Source: an uncultured Dehalococcoidia bacterium
Lineage (GTDB): Bacteria; Chloroflexota; Dehalococcoidia; Lucifugimonadales; Lucifugimonadaceae
Assembly (NCBI GenBank): GCA_951812795.1
Contig: OX638325.1
Location: 558,001-622,000 of the forward strand
Length of the DNA: 64,000 nt
Direction: 5' to 3'
The notes under the pieces: generated by a model
The model's database searches: none
Seen by the model: the letters and a program-made list of their open reading frames with translations, nothing else
Told to the model about the DNA's origin: nothing
Shown here: positions 53,056 through 60,987 of the stretch, piece by piece
Layout of the letters: every line of letters starts with the position of its first letter
Position numbering within the stretch: the stretch's first letter is position 1
Translations under genes and position numbers: made by a program

Positions 53056-53100
53056 GCCCCCTCTACCGCTCGGCGGGAGAGGGCCAGGGTGAGGGCAACC
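53056..53100 (+). repeat. Interspersed repeat, family A
   Basis: CCCCCTCTACCGCTCGGCGG, GAGAGGGCCAGGGTGAGGGC: family A hairpin plus tail. Confidence 0.85.
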
Positions 53101-53193
53101 AGGGCGGACAAACGGGCGGGGTACGCGGCAAAAAACCAACAACCATCCTTAAAATCCTTAATCATCCTTAGCATCCTAGTTCTCACCCCATCT

Positions 53194-54285
53194 ATGCACT
53201 CCCACCAAATCCTGAACGCAATCGCCGAACTCCCACGCATCCCTCTGGCGCGCAAAAACACGCCCTTCGAAGAGATGCCCCGATTACGTGCCGCAATCGC
53301 CGAATCAATGGATTCGGACATAACAGCCGTCCCGCCCCTATTCATCAAGCGCGACGACACTACCGGCTTCGCATTCGGCGGCAACAAAGCCAGACACATG
53401 GAGTTTCTATTCGCACACCTCATTGAGCGCGGCGTCGACACCATCGTCAACATCAACCACTACGACTCCAACAACGCCCGACTAGCTGCCGCGGCCAGTG
53501 CGAAAACCGGCATGAAGTACCACTGGGTAGCCTTTGACGAACTTGACGCACCCGTCCAAGGCAACATGCTCATTGCTCACCTAACCGGCGCGATCATCCA
53601 CCGCATTCCCAAAGACGAAACCCGACCTTACGCCGAAACCTTGCTAGCCCATGAAACCAATCTCGGACGCAACCCCACGATACTCCTCGACAACCCCTTC
53701 TCCAACATAGCCGGCATGATCGCCTTCCTAGAAACCGCCGCCGAAATAGACGCCCAAATAACGACCTTCGCAACGACCACCCGTAGGGGCGACCCTTGTG
53801 GTCGCCCTGGCGATGCCCACCTCTCCCCCACCAAACCCATCCACTTCTGGGGCCTTTGCGGACGCTCCATTGCTGGCATAATCCTCTACGCCCGCAACAC
53901 CGGAAAACCCTGGACCGCAACGGCCGTAGCACAACCCCACTACACACCGGAAAACTACCAAGAACTCTACTTAGACCGCTCAACCCGAGTAGCCGAGCTC
54001 CTAAACCTAGACACTCCCCTACGCCCTGCCGACATCACCACCCTGACCGGCTACACCAAAATCTACGGCATCCCAACCGATCTCGGCATCGAAGCCATGC
54101 ACCTAGTGGCCCAAACCGAGGCCATCATTCTAGACCCAACCTACACCGCCAAATCAATGTCCGCCCTAATCGCCGAAATTCAGGCAGGAAACGTCGACCC
54201 CGACACACCAGTCGTCTTCATCCACTCCGGCGGCCAACCCCAAACCTTCGCATTCCCCAACCAAATCTGGAACCACAACACGTAG
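53194..54285 (+). CDS. PLP-dependent D-cysteine desulfhydrase/ACC-deaminase-family protein
   Basis: A 363-residue fold-type II PLP enzyme. ATG 53194 is chosen because upstream frame is repeat-derived. The N-terminal ELPRIPLARKNTPFEEMPRL and the PLP-lysine motif GFAFGGNKARHMEFLF match the family, as do NINHYDSNNARLAAAASAKT and the C-terminal DPTYTAKSMSALI and VFIHSGGQPQ. Family enzymes split D-cysteine, sulfolactate-type amino acids or ACC. At about residues 196-210 the words RRGDPCGRPGDAHLS come from an in-frame family F repeat. Position at the end of the corrinoid cluster suggests a substrate-releasing role, which is speculative. Confidence 0.85.
   Translation: MHSHQILNAIAELPRIPLARKNTPFEEMPRLRAAIAESMDSDITAVPPLFIKRDDTTGFAFGGNKARHMEFLFAHLIERGVDTIVNINHYDSNNARLAAAASAKTGMKYHWVAFDELDAPVQGNMLIAHLTGAIIHRIPKDETRPYAETLLAHETNLGRNPTILLDNPFSNIAGMIAFLETAAEIDAQITTFATTTRRGDPCGRPGDAHLSPTKPIHFWGLCGRSIAGIILYARNTGKPWTATAVAQPHYTPENYQELYLDRSTRVAELLNLDTPLRPADITTLTGYTKIYGIPTDLGIEAMHLVAQTEAIILDPTYTAKSMSALIAEIQAGNVDPDTPVVFIHSGGQPQTFAFPNQIWNHNT
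53781..53818 (+). repeat. Family F repeat inserted in frame in the PLP gene
   Basis: CCGTAGGGGCGACCCTTGTG, GTCGCCCTGGCGATGCCC: hairpin GGGCGACC-CTTGT-GGTCGCCC. Another copy follows the same gene at 54283-54312. Its translation adds RRGDPCGRPGD to the protein without breaking the frame. Confidence 0.88.
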
Positions 54286-54479
54286 GGGCGATCCCTTGTG
54301 GTCGCCCTCCCCTTCGCAAAGCGAAGGGGACGCGGAGCCCAAGAGTCCGACACAAAAACGCAGGGGATGCCCGGGGACGGTGGGCCACCGGGTTGCCCCC
54401 ATTCATGGGGGAAATGTCCGAAGGACAAAGGGGGCCCAGACACCGAAATCGTAGCGGCAGGTTTCAAACCTACCTGCTG
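54283..54479 (+). repeat. Composite repeat block (families F, E, C, G), copy I
   Basis: A row of GTAGGGGCGATCCCTTGTGG (F), CCCCTTCGCAAAGCGAAGGG (E), CCCCCATTCATGGGGG with the ATGTCCGAAGGACAAAGG tail (C copy 6, 54394-54436) and GGCAGGTTTCAAACCTACCT (G). From about 54305 onward it is almost identical to the block at 55325-55500, including the 50 bases before the next gene's start. Confidence 0.92.
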
Positions 54480-54526
54480 AGACGCGAAGAACACACCGTA
54501 AAATCAACACAGGAAGGTTCTGACAA

Positions 54527-54892
54527 ATGGCAACCACCACAACGTCCCCCACAGAACACCGCCAAACCGCGCTCGATTTCCTCGCCGCTTCCGACGAGGA
54601 GTTCGAACGTGGCGACGTGTTGCAAGGCGCAGAAAAGTTATGGGGCGCGGCGGCGCATGCAGTGATGTCGGTCGCTCAGGAGCGAGGTTGGGCGCATGAT
54701 AGCCATCGTTCGCTGAAGAACGCGGTTGTGCGTCTTGCCGAAGAGCACGGTGACCCTTTGATTCGTTCTAATTTCGGGTTCGCCGAAAAATTCCACCGAC
54801 ACTTCTACCACGACTCGATGGAAGACTGGGAACGCGAGTCCGACCGACCGCTAGTGCATGATTTTGCGCGACGGGTGTTGGCGTTGGGCTAG
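54527..54892 (+). CDS. HEPN-like protein, copy 1
   Basis: A 121-residue helical protein, ATG 54527 behind AGGAAGG. Pattern: TALDFLAASDEEFERGDVLQ, GAEKLWGAAAHAVMSVAQER, GWAHDSHRSLKNAVVRLAEE, KFHRHFYHDSMEDWER. The alternation of helices and the EKxWGAAAHA core resemble HEPN/PaREP1-like domains, which bind nucleotides or act as RNases with a nucleotidyltransferase partner. No such partner lies beside it. A close relative is encoded 1,021 bases downstream (55548). Function unknown; class assignment moderate. Confidence 0.7.
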   Translation: MATTTTSPTEHRQTALDFLAASDEEFERGDVLQGAEKLWGAAAHAVMSVAQERGWAHDSHRSLKNAVVRLAEEHGDPLIRSNFGFAEKFHRHFYHDSMEDWERESDRPLVHDFARRVLALG

Positions 54893-54901
54893 GGCGTGGC
54901 T

Positions 54902-55063
54902 CTAAGCTCGCTTCAGCATCAGCAAACCACCGAGCGCAGTGGGTATCCCCCCGAACAGCAATCTCGCCCAGCTAAAGTCGCCGAACCACGCGGAAGCGAC
55001 GATTAACAACCCCGCAACAAAAACAAATAGCCCCATCCAGAGAGCGGTAAGGTCTTGACGCAC
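54902..55063 (-). CDS. Small two-helix membrane protein (second of a pair)
   Basis: A 53-residue frame from GTG 55063 to TAG 54902-54904. AAGGAG lies seven bases upstream and overlaps the stop of the preceding small gene. Two helices: LWMGLFVFVAGLLIVASAWF and LLFGGIPTALGGLLMLK. It follows 55075-55233 on the same strand, so the two may form a small operon between the HEPN-like copies. No family is recognised. Confidence 0.5.
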   Translation of the reverse strand: MRQDLTALWMGLFVFVAGLLIVASAWFGDFSWARLLFGGIPTALGGLLMLKRA

Positions 55064-55074
55064 GATATCGCTCC

Positions 55075-55233
55075 TTACCCCCTAAATTCCAGAATTCCGA
55101 GAAGGACACTGACAAGAGCAACAAGAAAAACCGCTAGTTGCCATTTGAGGTTCGCTAGATCCTCCTTGGTCGCGTAATGGCGAAGCTCTTCTCTCAACTC
55201 AGAACGCGTGATCGGATGTTCACTGGTCGCCAT
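55075..55233 (-). CDS. Small membrane protein (first of a pair)
   Basis: A 52-residue frame from ATG 55233 to TAA 55075-55077. The first half is charged and helical (TRSELREELRHYATKEDLAN), the second is one helix (LAVFLVALVSVLLGILEF). A coiled region followed by a single helix recalls small holin/hemolysin-like or anti-host peptides, but no assignment is possible. It is antisense to nothing recognised. Confidence 0.5.
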   Translation of the reverse strand: MATSEHPITRSELREELRHYATKEDLANLKWQLAVFLVALVSVLLGILEFRG

Positions 55234-55324
55234 TTTTCGTCTCTTGCGCTTCGTCAGGGTCTGAAAACAACTCGGCTAGTGCTTGCCGATCATTTTATAC
55301 GACTAGGCGTGCGATCAATCTTGT

Positions 55325-55500
55325 TTCCTCCCCTTCGCAAAGCGAAGGGGACGCGGAGCCCAAGAGTCCGACACAAAAACGCAGGGGATGCCCGGGGACG
55401 ATGGGCCACCGGGTTGCCCCCATTCATGGGGGAAATGTCCGAAGGACAAAGGGGGCCCAGACACCGAAATCGTAGCGGCAGGTTTCAAACCTACCTGCTG
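55325..55500 (+). repeat. Composite repeat block (families E, C, G), copy II
   Basis: Almost base-for-base identical to the block at 54305-54479, including the ATTCATGGGGG variant of the family C hairpin (copy 7, 55415-55457) and the G element. It shows that both blocks and the following gene start were duplicated together. Confidence 0.92.
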
Positions 55501-55547
55501 AGACGCGAAGAACACACCGTAAAATCAACACAGGAAGGTTCTGACAA

Positions 55548-55913
55548 ATGGCAACCACAACAACGTCCCCCACAGAACACCGCCAAACCGCTCTCGACTT
55601 CCTCACCGCTTCCGACGAAGAGTTCGAACGTGGCGACGTATTGCAGGGCGCAGAAAAGCTATGGGGCGCAGCCGCCCACTCCATCATGTCAATCGCGCAG
55701 GAGAGAGAATGGCACCACGAGAGCCACCGCTCACTGAAGAACGCCGCGATCAAATTGTCTGCAGAAGCTCAAGACCCATCGATCGAACACCTATTCCTAG
55801 CCGCCGAAAAATTCCACCGACATTTTTACCACGACTCGATGGAAGACTGGGAACGCGAGTCCGACATTCCGCTAGTGCATGATTTTGTGCGTCGGGTGCT
55901 GGCGTTGAGCTAG
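55548..55913 (+). CDS. HEPN-like protein, copy 2
   Basis: A 121-residue paralogue of the protein at 54527, ATG 55548. The first ~40 codons are almost identical in DNA; the middle differs (SAEAQDPSIEHLFLAAEKFH against AEEHGDPLIRSNFGFAEKFH), and the end is again nearly identical (HFYHDSMEDWERES). The mosaic of identical and diverged parts suggests duplication followed by divergence or gene conversion. Same helical HEPN-like pattern; function unknown. Confidence 0.7.
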   Translation: MATTTTSPTEHRQTALDFLTASDEEFERGDVLQGAEKLWGAAAHSIMSIAQEREWHHESHRSLKNAAIKLSAEAQDPSIEHLFLAAEKFHRHFYHDSMEDWERESDIPLVHDFVRRVLALS

Positions 55914-55969
55914 GGCGTGAAACCCGCACATTCGCCCAATACATCCTCCGACAAACCTGAACCAAAAGC

Positions 55970-56210
55970 CCTCCCCTTCGCGAAGCGCAACCCTTTCCCT
56001 CCCCCTCTAAGAGGGGGAATTGAAGGGGGTGCCAACGCAGCGAACTCGCAGGGGATGCCGGAGACTGGCGGCGGTCTCCCGTCTCCCCGCCACCCTTCCC
56101 TCCCCTCCTAGGAGGAGATTAAGAGGGGGTTCTGGGGTGAGGGTGAACAGGGCGGACAAGGGGCCTGGTTCCCCCACCCGTGGGGGAAATGTCAGAAAGA
56201 CAAAGAGGGC
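55970..56210 (+). repeat. Repeat row (families E, A-like, C)
   Basis: CCCCTTCGCGAAGCG (E), then CCCTCCCCCTCTAAGAGGGG and CCTCCTAGGAGGAG hairpins (A-like), a GGGGTGAGGGTG tail, and CCCCCACCCGTGGGGG with ATGTCAGAAAGACAAAG (C copy 8, 56169-56210). It fills most of the 368-base gap after the second HEPN-like gene. No gene is seen there. Confidence 0.8.
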
Positions 56211-56281
56211 ACACACCACGCCTAACACAAACACTTCAACGCCATTAACACGCAGAACCGCCTTTTTAGAATCAAACATCA

Positions 56282-56743
56282 ATGGACGATTCAAAACTCA
56301 AAACCGACTGGCTCGTAAACAACGCATTAGTAGCCTTCGTCGGCGCACTCCTGCTGGGTCAATACACCCAGACATCCGCCAGCGACTACGAATGGTTCTT
56401 CGGGCTCGTGATACCCAGTCTGCCACCGATCGCAAATCTAGTTGGAGCTGCATTTCTCCTCGTTATGGCGGTTACCTTGGTCGTGTCAAGCGCGATCCCG
56501 CCACTCCGGGACCGTGCGCTCTCATTAACCGTCCCTCTCGTTCCGATCCTAGAATTCTTGGTGTGGTTTGCATTCACGTTGGGATTGCTCACAGCGGTAT
56601 CCCGGTTGCCCGCCGACCATGTGTTCTCCGCTGGGCTCGTGATTGTCGGCCTCGTAATCTGGGTATTTCTGTTCATCAGATTCCTTTGGTCATTCATGTC
56701 GCCCACGAACGACAATGAGAAAGACAACATTGAGGCAAGCTGA
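56282..56743 (+). CDS. Four-helix membrane protein, unknown
   Basis: A 153-residue membrane protein from ATG 56282. Four helices: NNALVAFVGALLLGQYT, ANLVGAAFLLVMAVTLVVSS, VPILEFLVWFAFTLGLLTAV and AGLVIVGLVIWVFLFIRFLW. A short polar tail ends DNEKDNIEAS. The Asp/Asn N-terminus and repeated Ser/Pro links do not match a known transporter. It lies between the HEPN-like and PIN-domain genes, which makes an accessory or defence-linked role possible but unproven. Confidence 0.65.
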   Translation: MDDSKLKTDWLVNNALVAFVGALLLGQYTQTSASDYEWFFGLVIPSLPPIANLVGAAFLLVMAVTLVVSSAIPPLRDRALSLTVPLVPILEFLVWFAFTLGLLTAVSRLPADHVFSAGLVIVGLVIWVFLFIRFLWSFMSPTNDNEKDNIEAS

Positions 56744-56869
56744 ACTGACCTTCCTGTCGGCTTCATCCCTTTCGTCCTGCCAGACCAAATAAACAACATC
56801 GGCAACACCTCGCTCTCGCAGCTCCGCAGATTGATCGATCTGTGTCATATACACAAAAAGGAACAAGAT

Positions 56870-58351
56870 ATGACCGGTGCCACAGTTATTTTCGTCGACA
56901 CGAATTTTTTTCTCAGTTGCAGAAAACTCGATAAGATCGATTGGACTTTACTAGGACCCGTTGACGCTGCGCGCTTACTAATTTGTGAAACAGTCGTGAG
57001 CGAGATTGATGAACTTAAAACCAGCGCGGATCGCCGTAAAAGCCGAAAGGCGATGCAAACCAATACGTATTTTGGTCACATTTTAAACAGTTCGGACAAA
57101 ACGATCACTTTGAATGAATCTGCTCCTAAGGTGACTATGGAATTTTACGATAAAACACGTCCTTCGCAAGAACATGTAAACGAACTAGACTACGACAATA
57201 ACGATCAACGGATAATCGGTTATGTTCTAGACTACTCGTCCCACAACGAAAGCGACGAAGTGGTGTTCGTGACCGGCGACACAGTTGCCAGATGGCTCGC
57301 CAGTAATTTCAATGTCGACTATCTCGAGATTCCGGCCGAGTGGCTATTGCCTGAACGTCCAGACCCGCGCTATCTTGAAAATCAAAGGTTAAAAAAACAG
57401 TTGGCAGAACTTCGTTCAACGGAACCGAATTTCGCCATAACCTGCTTAGACGAAAACGGAGGGGAACCGGATCAAGTCGAATTCTCGTACCCCCGATTTG
57501 AACCATTGGATGAAACTCAGATCGAATCTTTGATGGAACGTCTTAAGACTCGACATCCTATGAAAACAGATTTTGGTGCGCCAAATCCTCGGTCGCTTAG
57601 GTCGCACGCCACCATTGCGGACCTACTCGGTCAACGATTGTACGAGCCATCATCGTACGTCCGGCCTCCTGATGAAAAGATCCGTAGGTATACGGAATTC
57701 GAGTACCCGGCATGGATCAACAATTGCCGTCGAGTGTTATCCAAACTCGATGAACTGCTGCAAAGCAATCTCGACCATTCTGTTGCAACTTTTGCGGTCT
57801 CAAATGACAGTAACAGCACTGGTCGCAATGTTCTCATTCGATTCGTAGCCCATGAGGGCATTCTGATCCGGCCACATCTTTATGTGCCTGATTCCGCCGC
57901 CCCAAATAACACTATTCTCCCCGAACCTCCCACGGCACCAGAAGGCTATTTCCCCGCCCAACGGGTCGAACAAGCAGTTCGTCAGACTCTCGGTCGAGAT
58001 TCACATTTAGCGACTTTTAACCTCCCGATCGCTCCTCCCTACACGAGTGTGAACAATGAACGAGAACCGGATTGTTTTTACTACAAAAACGGTCGTTCGG
58101 AGGAACCGTCGACATCATTTGAATTAACTTGCGAACAGTGGCGGCACCGCGACGGGAACGCGTATTTCGAGGCAGAAATCCTTTTTGATCCATTAGTAGG
58201 ACTTAGCTCGGGCAAAATCGGTTTAGAAATCCATGCTGACAACCTACCGCGCCCAGCGCGCAAATTCGTTCCTATTTCGATTGTGGTAAAGCCTGAAAAC
58301 TCAGAACCTCATGCAATGCGGATGATTAACTCATTGCGATTCGATCATTGA
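56870..58351 (+). CDS. PIN-domain protein with long C-terminal extension
   Basis: A 493-residue protein; ATG 56870 is favoured by AAAAAGGA seven bases before (ATG 56831 has none). The N-terminal ~165 residues form a PIN ribonuclease-like domain: FVDTNFF (Asp10), VSEIDELK (acidic pair about 44-48), NNDQRIIGY and VFVTGDTVARWLA (Asp). The middle and C-terminal ~330 residues are unassigned, with a coiled stretch near ENQRLKKQLAELRS. Base composition is visibly AT-richer than its neighbours (for example TTTTTTCTC, TTTTAAACAG), suggesting acquisition. PIN proteins with large extensions are often toxins or defence effectors. That is inference. Confidence 0.75.
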   Translation: MTGATVIFVDTNFFLSCRKLDKIDWTLLGPVDAARLLICETVVSEIDELKTSADRRKSRKAMQTNTYFGHILNSSDKTITLNESAPKVTMEFYDKTRPSQEHVNELDYDNNDQRIIGYVLDYSSHNESDEVVFVTGDTVARWLASNFNVDYLEIPAEWLLPERPDPRYLENQRLKKQLAELRSTEPNFAITCLDENGGEPDQVEFSYPRFEPLDETQIESLMERLKTRHPMKTDFGAPNPRSLRSHATIADLLGQRLYEPSSYVRPPDEKIRRYTEFEYPAWINNCRRVLSKLDELLQSNLDHSVATFAVSNDSNSTGRNVLIRFVAHEGILIRPHLYVPDSAAPNNTILPEPPTAPEGYFPAQRVEQAVRQTLGRDSHLATFNLPIAPPYTSVNNEREPDCFYYKNGRSEEPSTSFELTCEQWRHRDGNAYFEAEILFDPLVGLSSGKIGLEIHADNLPRPARKFVPISIVVKPENSEPHAMRMINSLRFDH

Positions 58352-58487
58352 GATCGAACTGCTCATTGGACGCCCCAACAATCATCGCCTGATTCCCTTT
58401 CCTCCCCAACCGGATGCATACAAAGGTAACAGAGACAGAATGAGGCAACAGCATCGCCCATCATAAATATCGCCGTAAACCCCCTTT

Positions 58488-59933
58488 TCAAACAGCCCTA
58501 ACCAACCGCGCCCGCAAATACTCCATCGGACGATCACCCTTCAACGAGTTGCAGTGCCCGCAAAGCAACTGCAAATTATCGAGATGGTTAGTCCCGCCCT
58601 TCGACCTCGCGATGATGTGATCCACCGTCAGATGCTGCGGCAAGAAGTGCGTCCCACAGCCGTTGCAGTTCCCGCCCTGCGTCCCATAAAGCACCACCTT
58701 CGACTCGCTCAGCGGCGGCGCCGGCTCACGATCCGTCCGCTTCGGAATGTCTGACCGGGCAATCGCTTGGACACCACCCATCAACCCAAGCTCATTCCGA
58801 GCCCGCTGCTCCACCAACCTCACCGCCAACGCCGACAAATCAATCCCGATCCACTGTCGATCCAACCGCTCCGCCGCGATGCAAGTCGTCGCACATCCGC
58901 AGAACGGGTCCAGCACCACATCGCCTTCATTTGAACTGGCTTTGATGATCCGTTCGAGCAATGCGAGAGGTTTTTGGGTGGGGTATCCTGTGCGTTCTTT
59001 CCTCGATGGGTTTTTAATGTCGGTCCATAAATTGGTTGCTAATTGGGCTTGATCTTGCGTCAGATATCTCTTCAAACTCGGCACGCCGTTCCTTGACCAC
59101 AGCACCAATCCGGCACCGTCAAGCGCATCCAACCGATCGTGAATGCCGTCGATGCTGGTGTAACCGGGGATCAACGCTGATTCGATATATTTGGCATATT
59201 TGTGAGTCTTTGGAACACTCCAATGCCGGCCGATACTCGTTGGATCGTAACCGCGCCAAGAAGTCCCAGCCTCCCCATTTCTTGTTCCTGATCCTGTTAG
59301 ATCTCCGCTACGGTACTTGCCATGCGAGTCGTGATGACGATAGTACGAACTCACATAGTTGGGATCTAGTTCTTGGGTGACTGGATTGAATTTTTTCGAA
59401 CCGTAAACCAAGATAGTGTCAGTAACGCGTCCGAAAACCGTGTCGTTGTGTGCGCTAGTCCGTTTCCACTGGATAGACGACTTAAACGTATCGCGTCCGA
59501 AAATGCTGTCCATCATCGTCCGCAGATACGCGTCGGCAGTGTCATCGCAGTGCAGATAGATACTTCCGGTCGCCTTCAGAATCCGCCTCATCTCCAACAG
59601 CCGAACCGCCATCATGATCAGATACGACTTCATCCCGCTCCCATGGCTGTGCTCACTCGCATCGATCACCTTGTACAGCGCCAGATCAGCCTCCGCGATC
59701 TCGTTGTGCCAAGCCTCATCCACATCCGTCAAATCCCACGTATCCTTGAACGCCGCACCCGCCGCCTCGCTCCCGATCGGCGCCGCATAGTCCCGGTTCG
59801 AGTTGAATGGTGGATCGAGGTAAATGAGATCGATGCACTCGTCATTCATCCCGCGCATCACATCGAGGTTGTCGCCCTCGAAGATACTCCGGTTGGGGAT
59901 GTTGCAGACGCCACGCTGTACCTTGATCGTCAT
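58488..59933 (-). CDS. DNA methyltransferase fused to HNH endonuclease
   Basis: A 481-residue protein; ATG 59933 avoids an upstream extension that lacks motif content. The N-terminal part is an N6-adenine/N4-cytosine methyltransferase of the beta arrangement: catalytic DPPF at 40-43 (YLDPPFNSNRDY), a variable target region, then the AdoMet motif LDPFCGCATTCIAAERLDR. It is followed by a C-terminal HNH domain (about 415-470) with CNGCGTHFLPQHLTVDHIIA and LLCGHCNSLKGD, which has the Cys-Cys-His-type zinc-bracketed HNH core. One chain could both protect and cut DNA, or modify and process foreign DNA. No separate specificity or restriction gene is adjacent. Confidence 0.88.
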   Translation of the reverse strand: MTIKVQRGVCNIPNRSIFEGDNLDVMRGMNDECIDLIYLDPPFNSNRDYAAPIGSEAAGAAFKDTWDLTDVDEAWHNEIAEADLALYKVIDASEHSHGSGMKSYLIMMAVRLLEMRRILKATGSIYLHCDDTADAYLRTMMDSIFGRDTFKSSIQWKRTSAHNDTVFGRVTDTILVYGSKKFNPVTQELDPNYVSSYYRHHDSHGKYRSGDLTGSGTRNGEAGTSWRGYDPTSIGRHWSVPKTHKYAKYIESALIPGYTSIDGIHDRLDALDGAGLVLWSRNGVPSLKRYLTQDQAQLATNLWTDIKNPSRKERTGYPTQKPLALLERIIKASSNEGDVVLDPFCGCATTCIAAERLDRQWIGIDLSALAVRLVEQRARNELGLMGGVQAIARSDIPKRTDREPAPPLSESKVVLYGTQGGNCNGCGTHFLPQHLTVDHIIARSKGGTNHLDNLQLLCGHCNSLKGDRPMEYLRARLVRAV

Positions 59934-60987
59934 AATCGAGTCCAGTGTACGCTGTCGACCCCATTCCTCCAGACAAAATGGCAACCCCACCCACATCCCC
60001 CAAACACCCCATCCTTCCCAATCCTTCCCATCCTAGTTCAAACATACTAATCTACTTGACTTCTGCACACATGTTGTAGTACAACAGTAACTAAGCGCCG
60101 CCGAAGCGCATCGGCATCGGCGCCCAGAAGATCGCCGCGTCAAGGTTTGCGCTCCTTTTCGCAGGATATCGACAATCGAATAAGGAAACCCGGTCTGCGG
60201 GAGGGACAACACATGGATCGTGTGAGCATCGCAAACGTGCCCAAACGATCCGCGACGGTGCCCGCCAGAAGTTGAGGAAAGGTTAGGACGCAACGCAGAT
60301 CGAAACTCCGGCTACTGCGGGCTTGTGGCTCCAGGGCTCGGATGCGGAGCAGGAAGCCGGCTCCGACTAGCAAGCCAGACTACGGACAATCGAAACTACC
60401 TTTCGGCCCTCTCGATTTGCCTCCCCTCGCGGGGGTAATCTCCGATGGACTAAAGGGAGCGTGTAGAGTGGGTTCTGAAACCCGCCCTCGCACGTCAAGT
60501 GCCGGTCCGTCGTTCAAGGTCCGAGCGAAACCCCGTTAAATCCGGCAGACGTCTGGTCCGCTTCGTCGAGCGGCCGAGGCTACAGCATCGAGGAGATGTG
60601 AAGAGTTGAATGACTCCGGGCGGCCCACCATCCGTCGACCGTCCGGATGACCGATGGTCTGGCGACATCGGCGATGCTGTATTTTGAATAAAAAGTTACA
60701 ACCCAGTTTCGCCCGCGCGAACCCAAAATCGATGCGGCGATCCTTCGAAATAACCTCCCCTTCGTGAAACGAAGGGACGCGTGGAAGCTAAGCGACCATG
60801 TAGCGGATGCCCGACCCAAAGGCACACAACACAAACAATGACCGAAACCTGAAAAACCTCATCCAATTGCTCGATCCAACGACCATACGACCTATAACGG
60901 TCGATTTCAGCGCGCCCATCCCCTTACCAAAAACTGCTACCCTAACGTAATCGAAAACACAACCAACAACAACACCTCACCACACCC
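59934..60987. other. Gene-poor region
   Basis: About 1.05 kb without a convincing gene. A near-palindrome TGTTGTAGTACAACA (60072-60086) follows TTGACT (60056-60061), resembling a promoter/operator for a lost gene. Family C copy 9 (degenerate, 60419-60462) and family E (60754-60815) repeats are present. Frames here are short and lack domain signals. It may be the scar of a deleted gene. Confidence 0.5.

Noticed and set aside
53032..53193. N-terminal extension of the PLP enzyme
   Set aside because: The extension is translated family C and A repeat sequence. The enzyme fold begins at ATG 53194.
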